From positions 985,033 to 1,049,032 of the forward strand of contig NZ_KE159703.1 in assembly GCF_000403435.2 (NCBI RefSeq): a stretch of DNA of 64,000 bases. The letters are read 5' to 3'. Source of the stretch: Oscillibacter sp. 1-3. Lineage in GTDB: Bacteria; Bacillota; Clostridia; Oscillospirales; Oscillospiraceae. The position numbers and the translations under genes are program-made. A model generated the notes under the pieces. That model made no database searches. It was not told where the DNA came from and saw only the letters and a list, made by a program, of their open reading frames with translations. Below are positions 35,776 to 44,736 of this stretch, piece after piece; positions within the stretch are counted from its first letter, which is position 1, and each line of letters opens with the position of its first letter.

Positions 35776-35815
35776 AAAAGGGGACCGGCGGGGCACAGGC
35801 CCTGCCGGTCCTTTT
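35776..35815 (+). terminator. Terminator after the envelope cluster
   Basis: AAAAGGGGACCGGCGGGGC pairs with GCCCTGCCGGTCCTTTT around an ACAG loop, eight bases after the dipeptidase stop. It ends in TTTT. Confidence 0.85.
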
Positions 35816-36075
35816 GCGGGGACTGGGCCTTGCTTCAGAAGCTGTACCAATAGACGGCGGCGTTAAAAATTCCTGAAATCTATAGAGTGACCCAGTGATT
35901 TTTCCCCTTGCCCAGGGTGAACCTCTCCCGCCGTCAGGCGCTTTGTCATGGATTATACAAGGCCCGGGTTTCAAAAATAGCGGAAAAAATCAGGGGAGGG
36001 GCTATCCAAAGCCCTGGGAATGTGGTATTATATATCAATTAAAGTATACCTGCTTGAGCGAAGGGAGACGGGATT
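35816..36075. other. Intergenic region before lipoprotein gene
   Basis: No gene is seen. An AT-rich TATTATATATC tract at about 36026-36036 may contain a -10 box, without a clear -35 partner. Confidence 0.4.
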
Positions 36076-37434
36076 GTGAGCCGCTGGATACGGACGATTT
36101 TGACGATGTGGACGCTGGCGCTGCTGCTGGCCTGCGCCTCCGGCTGCGGCGCGGGGTTTACCCTCAACTCCCAGGACCTGTACAGCCTGCCCAAGCTGCC
36201 GGCCAAGTACACGGAGCTCAACAACCGCCTCAACGCCATTCTGGGCGGCGGCGCGGAGTATGCCGCCCCCGTCTCCGGCGCCAACCTCCAGCCGGTGCAG
36301 CTGGCAGATTTGGACGGGGACGGCCGGGAGGAGGCCGTGGCCTTTTTTCGAAACGCCGGGGACGAGAAGCCCCTGAAAATCTACATCTTCAATGCCCAGG
36401 AGGACACCTATGACCTCTCCGCCGTCATCGAGGGCAGCGGCACCGCCATTTACAGCGTGGCGTACAGCGACCTGGACGGGGACGGCCGTACGGAGCTGGC
36501 GGTGGGCTGGCGGGTCAACGCGGACCTGCTGGCGCTGACCGTCTACGCCCTGCGTACGGAGGGGCCGGAGGAGCTGGTGCGCACCGACTACGTGCGCTAT
36601 GCCATTGTGGACATGGACCGCAACGACCTCCAGGAGCTGGTGGTGCTCCGGGCCAACCAGGAGGGCGAGGCCATCGCCGACTACTACGGCTGGCAGGACG
36701 GGGGCCTTGCGGTGAAGTCCTCCGCCCGGATCTCCATCACCATGGCGGAGCTGAGCCAGCAGGGCCGGGTCAGCCCCGGCACCCTGGGGGACGGCCTGCC
36801 GGCCCTGTTTGTCACCGGCGTGACGGAGGTGCCCCGGGCCATCACCGACATTCTGACGCTGCGCAACGGGGAGCTGGCCAATGTGGCGGTGTCGGACACC
36901 ACCGGCGTCTCGGCGGAGATCGCCCCCTTCTGCTCCCTCTATCCTGCGGACATCAACGGCGACGGTGTGACGGAGGTGCCCCGGCCGGAGCCCCTGCCCA
37001 ACTGGTACGAGGGGGACCAGCCATACCAGCGCATTGACTGGCGCAGCTACGACAGCCAGGGCGAGGTGACGCTGGTCCAGAGCACCTACCACAGCATGGA
37101 GGACGGGTGGTACCTGCGGCTGCAGGAGGAGTGGCGGGATCAGATCCTGGTGAGCCGAAGCCTCTCCCAGGACGAGGTGTCGGTGACCTTCTTCATTGCC
37201 GGGGGGCGGGGCCAGCCGCCGGAGCCCTTTCTGCGGATCACTGCCATTACCGGCGCCAACCAGGAGAGCCGGGCGGTGCGGGGAGGCCGCTTCAACCTCA
37301 GCCGCCGGCAGGAGACCTTTTACGCCGCAGAGCTGCTGGAGGCCAACGCCGCCTGGGCCTACGGCGTGACGGAGGATGAGGTCCGGGAGGCATTCAGCCT
37401 CATCGCGGCGGAGTGGTCCGTGGGCGAGAATTGA
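36076..37434 (+). CDS. Lipoprotein with FG-GAP/VCBS-like repeats
   Basis: A 452-residue lipoprotein starting at GTG 36076 after GAAGGGAGACGGGATT. The signal ends LLLACASGC with the lipid-bearing Cys at residue 24. Calcium-binding-like repeats LADLDGDGREEAVAFF, YSDLDGDGRTELAVGW and PADINGDGVTEVPRP suggest a beta-propeller of the FG-GAP/VCBS type. It lies 21 bases before a response regulator and is probably co-transcribed, so it may be a surface sensor or accessory of that two-component system. Family function is unknown. Confidence 0.82.
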   Translation: MSRWIRTILTMWTLALLLACASGCGAGFTLNSQDLYSLPKLPAKYTELNNRLNAILGGGAEYAAPVSGANLQPVQLADLDGDGREEAVAFFRNAGDEKPLKIYIFNAQEDTYDLSAVIEGSGTAIYSVAYSDLDGDGRTELAVGWRVNADLLALTVYALRTEGPEELVRTDYVRYAIVDMDRNDLQELVVLRANQEGEAIADYYGWQDGGLAVKSSARISITMAELSQQGRVSPGTLGDGLPALFVTGVTEVPRAITDILTLRNGELANVAVSDTTGVSAEIAPFCSLYPADINGDGVTEVPRPEPLPNWYEGDQPYQRIDWRSYDSQGEVTLVQSTYHSMEDGWYLRLQEEWRDQILVSRSLSQDEVSVTFFIAGGRGQPPEPFLRITAITGANQESRAVRGGRFNLSRRQETFYAAELLEANAAWAYGVTEDEVREAFSLIAAEWSVGEN

Positions 37435-37455
37435 CAACGATGGGAGAAGTGACCT

Positions 37456-38142
37456 ATGAGAAAAGTGCTGGTTTTGGAGGACGAGTCCAGCATCCGCAGC
37501 TTTATTGTCATCAATCTGCGCCGGGCGGGCTATGACGTCATCGAGGCCGAGACCGGCGAGGAGGCCCTGGAGCAGCTGCGGGAGCATCCGGATACCACCG
37601 TGGCCCTGCTGGACATCATGCTGCCGGGAATCGACGGCTTTGAGGTCTGCCGCCGCATCCGGGCCACCAATACCCGGATCGGCATCATCATGCTCACCGC
37701 CCGCTCCCAGGAGATGGACAAGGTGACAGGCCTGATGACCGGCGCGGACGACTATGTGACCAAGCCCTTCTCCCCGGCGGAGCTCACCGCCCGGGTGGAC
37801 GCCCTGTTCCGCCGGGCCGGCGGGGAGGAGCCGGTGCTGACCGGGGAGATCCGCCAGCCGCCCTTCCTGCTGAACACCCAGAACCGGACGCTGGAGAAGA
37901 ACGGCCAGCGGGTGAAGCTGACGCAGGTGGAGTACTCCATCATGAAGGTGTTCATGGAGCACCCCGGCAAGGCCCTGGCCCGGGAGGAGATTCTGGACAA
38001 GGTCTGGGGCCGGGACTACTTCGGTGAGCTGAAAATTGTGGATGTGAACATCCGCCGCCTGCGGCTGAAAATCGAGGACAATGTGCAGAACCCCACGTAT
38101 ATTACAACGGTTTGGGGGTTCGGCTATAAGTGGGGGCTGTAG
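37456..38142 (+). CDS. OmpR-family response regulator
   Basis: A 228-residue regulator. Receiver domain: acidic pair LEDE near residue 8, phospho-acceptor Asp in ALLDIMLPGIDG (about 52), Thr in LTARS and Lys in YVTKPFSPAEL. The winged-helix DNA-binding domain occupies about 125-228 (LTQVEYSIMKVFMEHPGKAL; VDVNIRRLRLKIEDN). Its kinase gene originally began 40 bp downstream at 38182 but is now displaced by a mobile cassette. Targets are unknown. Confidence 0.95.
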   Translation: MRKVLVLEDESSIRSFIVINLRRAGYDVIEAETGEEALEQLREHPDTTVALLDIMLPGIDGFEVCRRIRATNTRIGIIMLTARSQEMDKVTGLMTGADDYVTKPFSPAELTARVDALFRRAGGEEPVLTGEIRQPPFLLNTQNRTLEKNGQRVKLTQVEYSIMKVFMEHPGKALAREEILDKVWGRDYFGELKIVDVNIRRLRLKIEDNVQNPTYITTVWGFGYKWGL

Positions 38143-38181
38143 CAGGGCATTGCGAAGGATTTGGGAAAGGAGGCTCTCCAA

Positions 38182-38271
38182 ATGGAAGAAAAACTCCCTT
38201 TTCGGAATTGTGTACCCATGAAAAACGGGCTTATAAATATACATTGCAAGCAGCAGATGCATATTTTATAA
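38182..38271 (+). other. Displaced original kinase start and hybrid mini-ORF
   Basis: AAAGGAGG stands eight bases before ATG 38182, an ideal start. The first codons MEEKL match the interrupted kinase (EEKLQKGKSLRVRG at 38956). The frame then enters the cassette and stops at 38269-38271, giving a 29-residue peptide. This is the original histidine kinase start. Confidence 0.75.
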
Positions 38272-38272
38272 T
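38244..38272 (+). promoter_or_regulatory. Promoter inside the mobile cassette
   Basis: TTGCAA (38244-38249) and a perfect TATAAT (38267-38272) are 17 bases apart, 40 bases before the cargo start. Transcripts can continue into the kinase gene because no terminator is visible between. Confidence 0.75.
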
Positions 38273-38311
38273 CGAATATATAAATTGAAATTGTGCTGGA
38301 GGTACAATAAA

Positions 38312-38845
38312 GTGATTTCATTACATGAGATAGATTTTTCTAATCGGAATTTTTGGGTAGGTTTCATTGCGACTTCTTTTCCGACTGCTTTGGAGGAGGA
38401 AACAGATATGTCATTGACCGAACTTATGATAGAGAACGGAATGTGCGATACGAGTTGGTGGGACAATTTCACAAAATATTATGACGGAGTTTTAGAGGAA
38501 TCAGACGGTTATGTTGATGAACCGGAAACAATTATTTGCGAATTCGTTCCAACTCAAATCTTAAAAATAGAATTTCACCCGGGGGATACAGTATATTATA
38601 TCAATGATAAACAAATTGCCTGTACAGGAGGGCATTACAATATTCAAGTGATTCCATTCAAAGAGTTATTGAACTCTATAAAAGACAGACAAATATTTCT
38701 TTTATTATTGCCTTTAGCGGTTATCGACAGTCCGGATAAAGACGAAGCAACACAAATCATATCAAATGTTTTGCAGGGAATCTTTGATAAACGCTTATGC
38801 GGTCAATATGCAAATTGTATTGTAAATGGCTTAATGTCAGAATGA
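38312..38845 (+). CDS. Cassette cargo: immunity-like protein of unknown family
   Basis: A 177-residue acidic soluble protein, AT-rich and with A/T-ending codons unlike every neighbour. GTG 38312 is chosen because CTGGAGGT lies eight bases upstream; an open frame from 38285 includes the ribosome site. Features are an aromatic-rich centre (CDTSWWDNFTKYYDGVLEES) and a C-terminal helix region (EATQIISNVLQGIFDKRL). Size, acidity and Trp pattern resemble polymorphic-toxin immunity proteins (an Imm19-like label came to mind), but I cannot confirm this. It ends in ATGA, overlapping the new kinase start. Confidence 0.72.
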   Translation: MISLHEIDFSNRNFWVGFIATSFPTALEEETDMSLTELMIENGMCDTSWWDNFTKYYDGVLEESDGYVDEPETIICEFVPTQILKIEFHPGDTVYYINDKQIACTGGHYNIQVIPFKELLNSIKDRQIFLLLLPLAVIDSPDKDEATQIISNVLQGIFDKRLCGQYANCIVNGLMSE

Positions 38846-40392
38846 CAGCTTTCAGTTTCAAGAAATGTCAGGTGAGTGCAAATTCAGTAATCATATCTAA
38901 GAATATGCATTTTATTTCAAATTTTAAGCAGTGGGAACACTTTTCCGAAAAGGGAGAAGAAAAACTGCAAAAGGGAAAGAGCCTCCGGGTGCGGGGCCTG
39001 CGGCAGCGGTGGCTGCTGAATACCGTGATGCCGGTGCTTCTCCTGCTGCTGCTGACGGTGGTGCTGTTCTCCGTGGGTGTGTCCAGCTACTACTATATGA
39101 GTATGCGGGACGGCCTGGAGAAGCAGGCCCAGGCCCTGTCCGGCGCCTTTGAGGAGTATTTCATGGACGGGGGCTACACCAGCTATATCAAAAAGGCCCA
39201 GCAGTCCACGGACACCTTTGAGGACAAGGAGCGCATTGAGCTCCAGTTCATCAGCACCAGCGGCCGCATCCAGGCCTCCTCCACGGGGCTGACGGCGGGC
39301 ACCTTCCCCGGGACGGAGGACATCACCCGGGCCATCACCCAGAACCGGATGGACTATTTCCAGGGCCGCGACCCGGAGACCGGGGAGAATATTCTGGCGG
39401 TGTCCCATCCCCTGACCTTCAACGGCCAGGTGAAGGCAGTGGTGCGGCTGGTCACCTCGCTGCGGCTGGTGAACCGGCAGGTGATGCTGGCGGTGCTGTT
39501 CATCTGCCTGGTGGCGGCGCTGTGCATGGCTCTGGTGTTTATCTCCAATCTCCTCTTCATCAACAATGTGGTGGAGCCGGTGGCGGTGGTGTCCGAGGCC
39601 ACCAAGCGGATTTCCGCCGGGGGCTACGGCGTCCAGGTGGAGAACAAGTACGACGACGAGCTGGGGGAGCTGGTGGAGAATATCAACAATATGTCGCTGA
39701 AAATCGGTCAGAATGAGAAGATGAAGAGCGAGTTCATCTCCTCTGTTTCCCATGAGCTGCGCACTCCCCTCACCGCCATCAACGGCTGGGGAGAGACGCT
39801 TCTGGAGGACCTCACCGGCGACCCGGAGCAGCTGCGTCGGGGCATCCGCATCATCCTCAACGAGTCCAGGCGCCTTTCCACCATGGTGGAGGAGCTGCTG
39901 GACTTCTCCCGGATGGAGGACGGCCGTTTTACCCTGCGAGTGGAGCAGGTGGACCTCCAGGCGGAGCTGGAGGACGCCATTTTTACCTACCAGGAGCTGT
40001 TCCGGCAGGAGGGTATCGAGCTGGTCTACGACATGGGGGAGGGGGACCTGCCCCTGATCTCCGGCGATCCGGAGCGGCTAAAGCAGGTGTTCTGCAACGT
40101 GCTGGACAACGCCGCCAAGCACGGCGGCGCTGGAAAACGGATCACCGCCTCCGTCGCCCAAGAGGGGGAGTCGCAGGTGGTGCGTATCCGGGATTTCGGC
40201 CCCGGCATCCCGGAGGCGGAGCTGCCCTTTGTGAAGCAGAAATTCTACAAGGGCACCTCCAAGGCCCGGGGCAGCGGCATCGGTCTTGCGGTGTGCGATG
40301 AGATCGTGGGTCTCCACGGCGGCACCTTCACCATCGGCAACGCCGCCGGCGGCGGAGCGGTGGTTACCATCTGCCTGCCCGGACCGGAATAG
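38842..40392 (+). CDS. Sensor histidine kinase with cassette-derived N-terminus
   Basis: Partner of the response regulator at 37456. The native protein began at ATG 38182 (MEEKLQKGK); the cassette moved codon 2 onward to 38956. The frame is open upstream, and ATG 38842, overlapping the cargo stop as ATGA, would add 38 new residues (516 in all). Domains: membrane segment 1 (MPVLLLLLLTVVLFSVGVSS), an extracellular sensor region, membrane segment 2 (VMLAVLFICLVAALCMALVF), HAMP, H-box SSVSHELRTPLTAI with the phospho-His, N-box NVLDNAAKHG and G-boxes DFGPGIP and GSGIGLAV. All catalytic motifs are intact. Whether it is still made depends on the new start. Confidence 0.88.
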   Translation: MTAFSFKKCQVSANSVIISKNMHFISNFKQWEHFSEKGEEKLQKGKSLRVRGLRQRWLLNTVMPVLLLLLLTVVLFSVGVSSYYYMSMRDGLEKQAQALSGAFEEYFMDGGYTSYIKKAQQSTDTFEDKERIELQFISTSGRIQASSTGLTAGTFPGTEDITRAITQNRMDYFQGRDPETGENILAVSHPLTFNGQVKAVVRLVTSLRLVNRQVMLAVLFICLVAALCMALVFISNLLFINNVVEPVAVVSEATKRISAGGYGVQVENKYDDELGELVENINNMSLKIGQNEKMKSEFISSVSHELRTPLTAINGWGETLLEDLTGDPEQLRRGIRIILNESRRLSTMVEELLDFSRMEDGRFTLRVEQVDLQAELEDAIFTYQELFRQEGIELVYDMGEGDLPLISGDPERLKQVFCNVLDNAAKHGGAGKRITASVAQEGESQVVRIRDFGPGIPEAELPFVKQKFYKGTSKARGSGIGLAVCDEIVGLHGGTFTIGNAAGGGAVVTICLPGPE

Positions 40393-40413
40393 GGAAGAAA
40401 ATAGAACAAATGT

Positions 40414-40442
40414 TTGACTTTTGAGAAAAACCCTGATATGAT
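40414..40442 (+). promoter_or_regulatory. Promoter of the DUF1385 gene
   Basis: TTGACT (40414-40419) and TATGAT (40437-40442) are 17 bases apart, just after the kinase stop and 22 bases before the start codon at 40465. Confidence 0.75.
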
Positions 40443-40464
40443 GGGAACACAGAAAGGATATTTG

Positions 40465-41433
40465 ATGGCAGAAGAGAGGAAATCCTGCGCCTTCCGCACC
40501 AGCATCGGCGGGCAGGCGCTGATCGAGGGCATTTTGATGCGGGGGCCGGAAAAGCAGGCCATCGTGGTGCGGGACCAGGAGGGGAACCTGGTGGAGAAGG
40601 TGGAGGAGCTGCGGCTCATCAAGGACCGCTATCCCATCCTGGGCGTTCCCCTGATCCGGGGTACGGTGAACTTTCTGGACTCCATGGTCAAGGGCGTCAA
40701 GGCCCTGATGTACTCCGCCGACTTCTACCCCGAGGAGGAGGCGGCCCAGCCCTCCAAATTCGACCTGTGGCTGGAAAAGCACCTCTCCAGCAAAAAGCTG
40801 GAGAGCGTCATCGTCACGCTGGCGGTGGTGATGGGCGTGGGACTTAGCGTGTTCCTCTTCATGGTGCTGCCCACCTTCCTCACCGGCGGTATCCTCCACT
40901 TTTTTCCCGGCTTTCCCATGTGGGGCCGGAACGTGGTAGAGGGACTTTTGAAGATCGTGATTTTCCTGCTGTACCTCATTGTCTGCTCCCGGCAGAAGGA
41001 CATCTACCGGGTGTTCCAGTACCACGGCGCGGAGCACAAGACCATCTTCTGCTACGAGGCGGGCCTGCCCCTGACGGTGGAGAATGTCCGCATCCAGCCC
41101 CGGCATCACCCCCGGTGCGGCACCAGCTTCCTCTTCGTGGTGATCTTTGTCTCCATTCTCTTTTCCAGCGTGGTATTCGGCATCTGGCCCATCACCAGCG
41201 TCTGGCTGCGGACATTGGCCCATCTGCTGCTGCTGCCCCTGGTGGTGGGGGTGACCTACGAGTTCAACCGCTGGGTGGGACGGCACGACAACCCCGTCAC
41301 CCGGGTGCTCACCGCCCCGGGCATGTGGCTCCAGAACTTTACCACCAATGAGCCGGACGACAGCATGATCGAGTGCGCCATCCGGTCTCTGGAGCTGGTT
41401 CTGCCAGACGAGCAGGGCAAAGACAAGTGGTAA
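40465..41433 (+). CDS. DUF1385 family membrane protein
   Basis: A 322-residue protein of DUF1385. ATG 40465 has AAAGGA seven bases upstream. It shows the family start SIGGQALIEGILMRGPEKQA, a GVPLIRGTVNFLDSMVKGV block, and a metal-like cluster FQYHGAEHKTIFCYE and QPRHHPRCGTSF. Four hydrophobic segments are seen (about 110-135, 155-175, 220-245 and 250-270). Function is not established. The genes upstream of prmC and prfA in other Firmicutes often include this family, as here. Confidence 0.9.
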   Translation: MAEERKSCAFRTSIGGQALIEGILMRGPEKQAIVVRDQEGNLVEKVEELRLIKDRYPILGVPLIRGTVNFLDSMVKGVKALMYSADFYPEEEAAQPSKFDLWLEKHLSSKKLESVIVTLAVVMGVGLSVFLFMVLPTFLTGGILHFFPGFPMWGRNVVEGLLKIVIFLLYLIVCSRQKDIYRVFQYHGAEHKTIFCYEAGLPLTVENVRIQPRHHPRCGTSFLFVVIFVSILFSSVVFGIWPITSVWLRTLAHLLLLPLVVGVTYEFNRWVGRHDNPVTRVLTAPGMWLQNFTTNEPDDSMIECAIRSLELVLPDEQGKDKW

Positions 41434-41445
41434 GGAGGAAGAGCC

Positions 41446-41877
41446 ATGGGATTGTTGGATCGGCTGCGGAGGGAAGAGCGCCCCACACTGCTGGGGGACA
41501 TCTCCAAGGCGGAGGCATGGCTGGTGCAGAATATGAACGCCGCGGGATACCCGCTGGACGGTACGATTGAGAGTTTCCGGGAGCTGGACCGCTTCTTTGA
41601 CGAGCAGAGCCGCCCCGGCGGCCTGCTGGCGGACGGAAAGCCGGGCAGCAAGCTCTTTGCCGTGGGCAGCTACATGGGACAGGTGTTTGTCCGCCGTTTG
41701 GGCGGCGTCTGGGAGACCGATGACAGCGATCCGGCGGGAGAGGTCAATATCGCCGTGCGGCTGCCGGACGGCTCTCTGGTCTGGCCCGTCCAGCGGGCTA
41801 TGAAGCGCCTGCGGAACGGTGCGGAGGACGGCCTGTATGTCTATGGCCGCTTTGCGAAGGAGCGGTCCGCCCAATAA
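41446..41877 (+). CDS. Conserved hypothetical protein
   Basis: A 143-residue soluble protein with a good ribosome site (AAGGAGGAAGAGCC). It has an amphipathic N-terminal half (ESFRELDRFFDEQSRPGG) and a central strand pattern LFAVGSYMGQVFVRRLGGVW that recalls DUF3806-like proteins; this is only a resemblance. It sits between the DUF1385 gene and prmC in one transcription unit. No catalytic motif is visible. Confidence 0.65.
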   Translation: MGLLDRLRREERPTLLGDISKAEAWLVQNMNAAGYPLDGTIESFRELDRFFDEQSRPGGLLADGKPGSKLFAVGSYMGQVFVRRLGGVWETDDSDPAGEVNIAVRLPDGSLVWPVQRAMKRLRNGAEDGLYVYGRFAKERSAQ

Positions 41878-41895
41878 GTTATAACGAGGTGGAAT

Positions 41896-42762
41896 ATGGC
41901 CGTCACATATAACAATTTGTATTTGGATATTCGCCAGCAGCTGCGGTGCTTCGGTGTAGAGGCTGCCACGCTGGAGGCCCGGGAGCTGGTGTGCTTCGGC
42001 ACCAACAAGAGCCGGGAGGAGCTCCAGCGGGACGGGGGGCTGTACGCCTCTCCGGAGCTGGAACGGCAGGTGCGCTCGCTGGTGGACCGGCGGCTGGCCG
42101 GGGAGCCGGTGGCGTATCTCATTGGCGAGTGGGAGTTCTACGGCCTGCCCCTGGATATCTCCCGGGACGTGCTGATCCCCCGCCCGGACACGGAGGTGCT
42201 GGCGGAGGAGGCCATTCGGTACTGCAAGACCCTGGGGGAGTGCCGGGTGCTGGACCTGTGCGCCGGCAGCGGCTGCGTGGGCCTGGCGGTGGGAGCTCAG
42301 GTCCCCCAGGCCAAGGTGGTGTTGGGGGAGATCTCCGACGCCGCGCTGAAAATCTGCCGCCAGAACATCCGGCGGAACGGCCTCTCCGGCCGGGTAGTAC
42401 CCCTGCGGATGGACGCATTGGACAAGCCGGACAAGACCCTGGGAGAGTTCCAGTGCATCGTCAGCAACCCGCCCTACATCCCCCGGGGAGACATCGACGG
42501 GCTGGACGGGTCCGTGAGGGACTACGAGCCCCGGCTGGCTCTGGACGGCGGCGAGGACGGTCTGGACTTCTACCGCGCCGTCGCGGAGAAGTGGCGGGAC
42601 TGCCTGATTACCGGCGGGCGGCTGTACTTCGAGGTGGGCATCGGCCAGGCCGACCAGGTGCTGCGGATCATGCGCTCCCAGGGCTTTGGCGACATCCAGA
42701 TCGTCAAGGACACCCATGAGATCCCCCGGGTGGTGTTCGGCACCCTCTGCGGGGAGATTTGA
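41896..42762 (+). CDS. prmC: Release factor glutamine N5-methyltransferase
   Basis: Methylates the GGQ glutamine of release factors with S-adenosylmethionine. The 288-residue protein has an N-terminal helical domain (about 1-80, with EARELV and [14 protein letters not shown]), the SAM loop [16 protein letters not shown] and the catalytic NPPYIPRGD motif. ATAACGAGGTGGAAT precedes the ATG. Here it is apart from prfA. Confidence 0.95.
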   Translation: MAVTYNNLYLDIRQQLRCFGVEAATLEARELVCFGTNKSREELQRDGGLYASPELERQVRSLVDRRLAGEPVAYLIGEWEFYGLPLDISRDVLIPRPDTEVLAEEAIRYCKTLGECRVLDLCAGSGCVGLAVGAQVPQAKVVLGEISDAALKICRQNIRRNGLSGRVVPLRMDALDKPDKTLGEFQCIVSNPPYIPRGDIDGLDGSVRDYEPRLALDGGEDGLDFYRAVAEKWRDCLITGGRLYFEVGIGQADQVLRIMRSQGFGDIQIVKDTHEIPRVVFGTLCGEI

Positions 42763-42776
42763 GAGGAGAAGGCCGA

Positions 42777-42956
42777 TTGTACAAGGCCCGCCAGGGCAGG
42801 ACGCTGGAGGGCGTCTGCGCCGGCATTGCCGATTGCTTTGCTCTGGATCCCAGTCTGGTGCGGCTGGCCTGGGTGGCCTTTACCGCCATGGGCGGCAGCA
42901 GCATCGTCGCCTACATCATTTGCGCCATCGTGATCCCGGAGGAGCCGGAGAGATAA
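42777..42956 (+). CDS. PspC-domain small membrane protein
   Basis: A 59-residue protein starting at TTG 42777 after GAGGAGAAGGCCGA. It is a single PspC domain: [20 protein letters not shown], then [20 protein letters not shown] with one or two membrane passes and the typical PEEPER end. Members relate to phage-shock type envelope stress. It lies between prmC and recA. Confidence 0.82.
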   Translation: MYKARQGRTLEGVCAGIADCFALDPSLVRLAWVAFTAMGGSSIVAYIICAIVIPEEPER

Positions 42957-42991
42957 CAGAAAAGAATTTTACATACACGGAGGAGATACCT

Positions 42992-44098
42992 ATGGCAAAG
43001 GAAAAAGCGCCCCTGCCTACCGCGGCCCCGGCCAACGACCGGAAGAAGGCCATCGACACGGCCATGGCTCAGATCGAGAAAATGTACGGCAAGGGCTCCA
43101 TCATGCGCTTTGGCGACAAGGCGGAGATGAACGTGGACTTTATTCCCACCGGCTCCCTGGCCCTGGACGTGGCCCTGGGCATCGGGGGTCTCCCCAAGGG
43201 GCGGATTATCGAGATCTACGGGCCGGAGTCCTCCGGCAAGACCACCCTGGCCCTTCACGTGGTGGCGGAAGCCCAGAAGCGGGGCGGAGAGGCCGCCTTC
43301 GTGGACGCGGAGCATGCCCTGGACCCCACCTATGCCCGGGCGCTGGGTGTAAAGGTGGAGGACTTGCTGATCTCTCAGCCGGACACCGGCGAGCAGGCCC
43401 TGGAGATCACCGAGGCGCTGGTGCGCTCCGGCGCCATTGACGTCATCGTGGTGGACAGCGTGGCCGCCCTGGTGCCCCGTGCGGAGATCGAGGGCGAGAT
43501 GGGCGACAGCTACGTGGGCCTCCAGGCCCGGCTCATGAGCCAGGCCCTGCGGAAGCTCACCGGCGCCATCGGCAAGACCAACACCATCGTCATCTTCATC
43601 AACCAGCTTCGCGAGAAGGTGGGCGTTATGTACGGCAACCCGGAGGTCACCACCGGCGGCCGGGCCCTGAAATTCTACTCCTCCGTCCGCATCGACGTGC
43701 GCCGCATCGAGACGCTGAAAAACGGCTCCGAGATGATCGGCAACCGCACCCGGGCCAAGGTGGTGAAAAACAAGATGGCCCCCCCCTTCCGGGAGGCGGA
43801 ATTCGACATCATGTACGGCGAGGGCATCGCCCACGCCGGCGAGCTGGTAGATTTGGGCGTGAAGCTGGATCTGGTGCAGAAGGCGGGCTCCTGGTTCTCT
43901 ATGGGGGAGACCCGCATTGGCCAGGGCCGGGAGGCCGCCAAGACCTACCTCCACGACAATCCGGACATTGCCGAGCAGCTGGAGGCGGACATTCGGAAGA
44001 ACTTCGACAAGCTGCTGAGCAATCAGGCCCGGGCTGCCGCCAAGGCCGCCGGACGGGCGGTGGACGTCAGCGCCGACGACTTTGACGATGCGGATTGA
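42992..44098 (+). CDS. recA: Recombinase RecA
   Basis: Strand-exchange ATPase for homologous recombination and SOS. The 368-residue protein has Walker [10 protein letters not shown] (about 73-81), Walker [14 protein letters not shown], the L1/L2 loops ([40 protein letters not shown]) and the acidic tail [22 protein letters not shown] precedes the ATG; the open frame before it overlaps prmC and the PspC gene and is not real. recX follows with an 11-base overlap. Confidence 0.98.
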   Translation: MAKEKAPLPTAAPANDRKKAIDTAMAQIEKMYGKGSIMRFGDKAEMNVDFIPTGSLALDVALGIGGLPKGRIIEIYGPESSGKTTLALHVVAEAQKRGGEAAFVDAEHALDPTYARALGVKVEDLLISQPDTGEQALEITEALVRSGAIDVIVVDSVAALVPRAEIEGEMGDSYVGLQARLMSQALRKLTGAIGKTNTIVIFINQLREKVGVMYGNPEVTTGGRALKFYSSVRIDVRRIETLKNGSEMIGNRTRAKVVKNKMAPPFREAEFDIMYGEGIAHAGELVDLGVKLDLVQKAGSWFSMGETRIGQGREAAKTYLHDNPDIAEQLEADIRKNFDKLLSNQARAAAKAAGRAVDVSADDFDDAD

Positions 44099-44708
44099 GC
44101 GGATCGAGGCGTCCAGACACAGGCGGGGTCGGGTGTTGGTGTTTTTAGAGGACGGCGCCTGCCTGAAAATCACGGAGCAGGAGCTTCTTGACTTTGGCCT
44201 CCGGACCGGGGATATGCTGGACGGCGGCACGCTGGAGCGATTGAAATCGGCCGCCGGAATTTCCAACGTGAAGGTCACGGCGGCGGATCTGGTGGGCAAG
44301 CGGGCCATGAGCCGCCATGAGCTGGAGAAAAAGCTGACTGAAAAGGGCGCCAGTCAAGCGGAGGCCCGCTATGCCGCGGAGTGGCTGGAGGCCATCGGTG
44401 CAATTGACGACAGGGATTACGCCGCCCTGCTGGTGCGGCACTGCGGACAGATGGGCTGGGGCCCTGCTCGCGCCCGGGAGAAGCTGCGGGAAAAGGGCGT
44501 TCCCCGGGAGCTGTGGGACGAGGCTCTGGAGGAGCTGCCGGAGGCGGCGGGGGAGATCGACGTCTTTCTCGCCGGAAAGCTCCGGGGCCGGACGCCGGAC
44601 CAGCGGGAGAAAAAACGCCTCACCGACGCCCTTCTCCGCCGGGGCTTCGCCTGGGGAGACGTGAAGGCCGCCTGGCACCGCCAGGGGCAGGAGCTGTCGG
44701 AGGCGTGA
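44088..44708 (+). CDS. recX: Regulatory protein RecX
   Basis: Modulates RecA filaments. The 206-residue protein consists of three-helix RecX repeats: [40 protein letters not shown], and [23 protein letters not shown] 44088 is inside the recA end (11-base overlap), so translation is coupled. A TTG six bases earlier is an alternative start. Confidence 0.9.
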   Translation: MRIERIEASRHRRGRVLVFLEDGACLKITEQELLDFGLRTGDMLDGGTLERLKSAAGISNVKVTAADLVGKRAMSRHELEKKLTEKGASQAEARYAAEWLEAIGAIDDRDYAALLVRHCGQMGWGPARAREKLREKGVPRELWDEALEELPEAAGEIDVFLAGKLRGRTPDQREKKRLTDALLRRGFAWGDVKAAWHRQGQELSEA

Positions 44709-44736
44709 GGCGCCCGCGAGATATGGAGGGATTACA

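Larger units (their letters stand above)
38195..38955. mobile_element. Transposase-less mobile cassette with TIRs and 10-bp target duplication
   Basis: The ends are inverted repeats of 24 bp matching at 21 positions: left 38195-38218, right 38932-38955, both reading TCCCTTTTCGGAA inward and later GTGT-n-CCCA. GAAGAAAAAC is duplicated outside each end (38185-38194 and 38956-38965). The 761-bp interior is AT-rich, unlike the flanks, and holds one promoter and one gene but no transposase. A 10-11 bp duplication is typical of the IS4 group, and Bacillus mobile insertion cassettes (MIC231) have the same plan. Removing the cassette plus one repeat restores M-E-E-K-L-Q-K of the kinase exactly. Confidence 0.88.

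Noticed and set aside
36028..38262. 744-codon minus-strand ORF opposite the lipoprotein and response regulator
   Set aside because: Shadow frame; composition is His/Gly/Leu/Val-rich as expected for the antisense of GC-rich codons.
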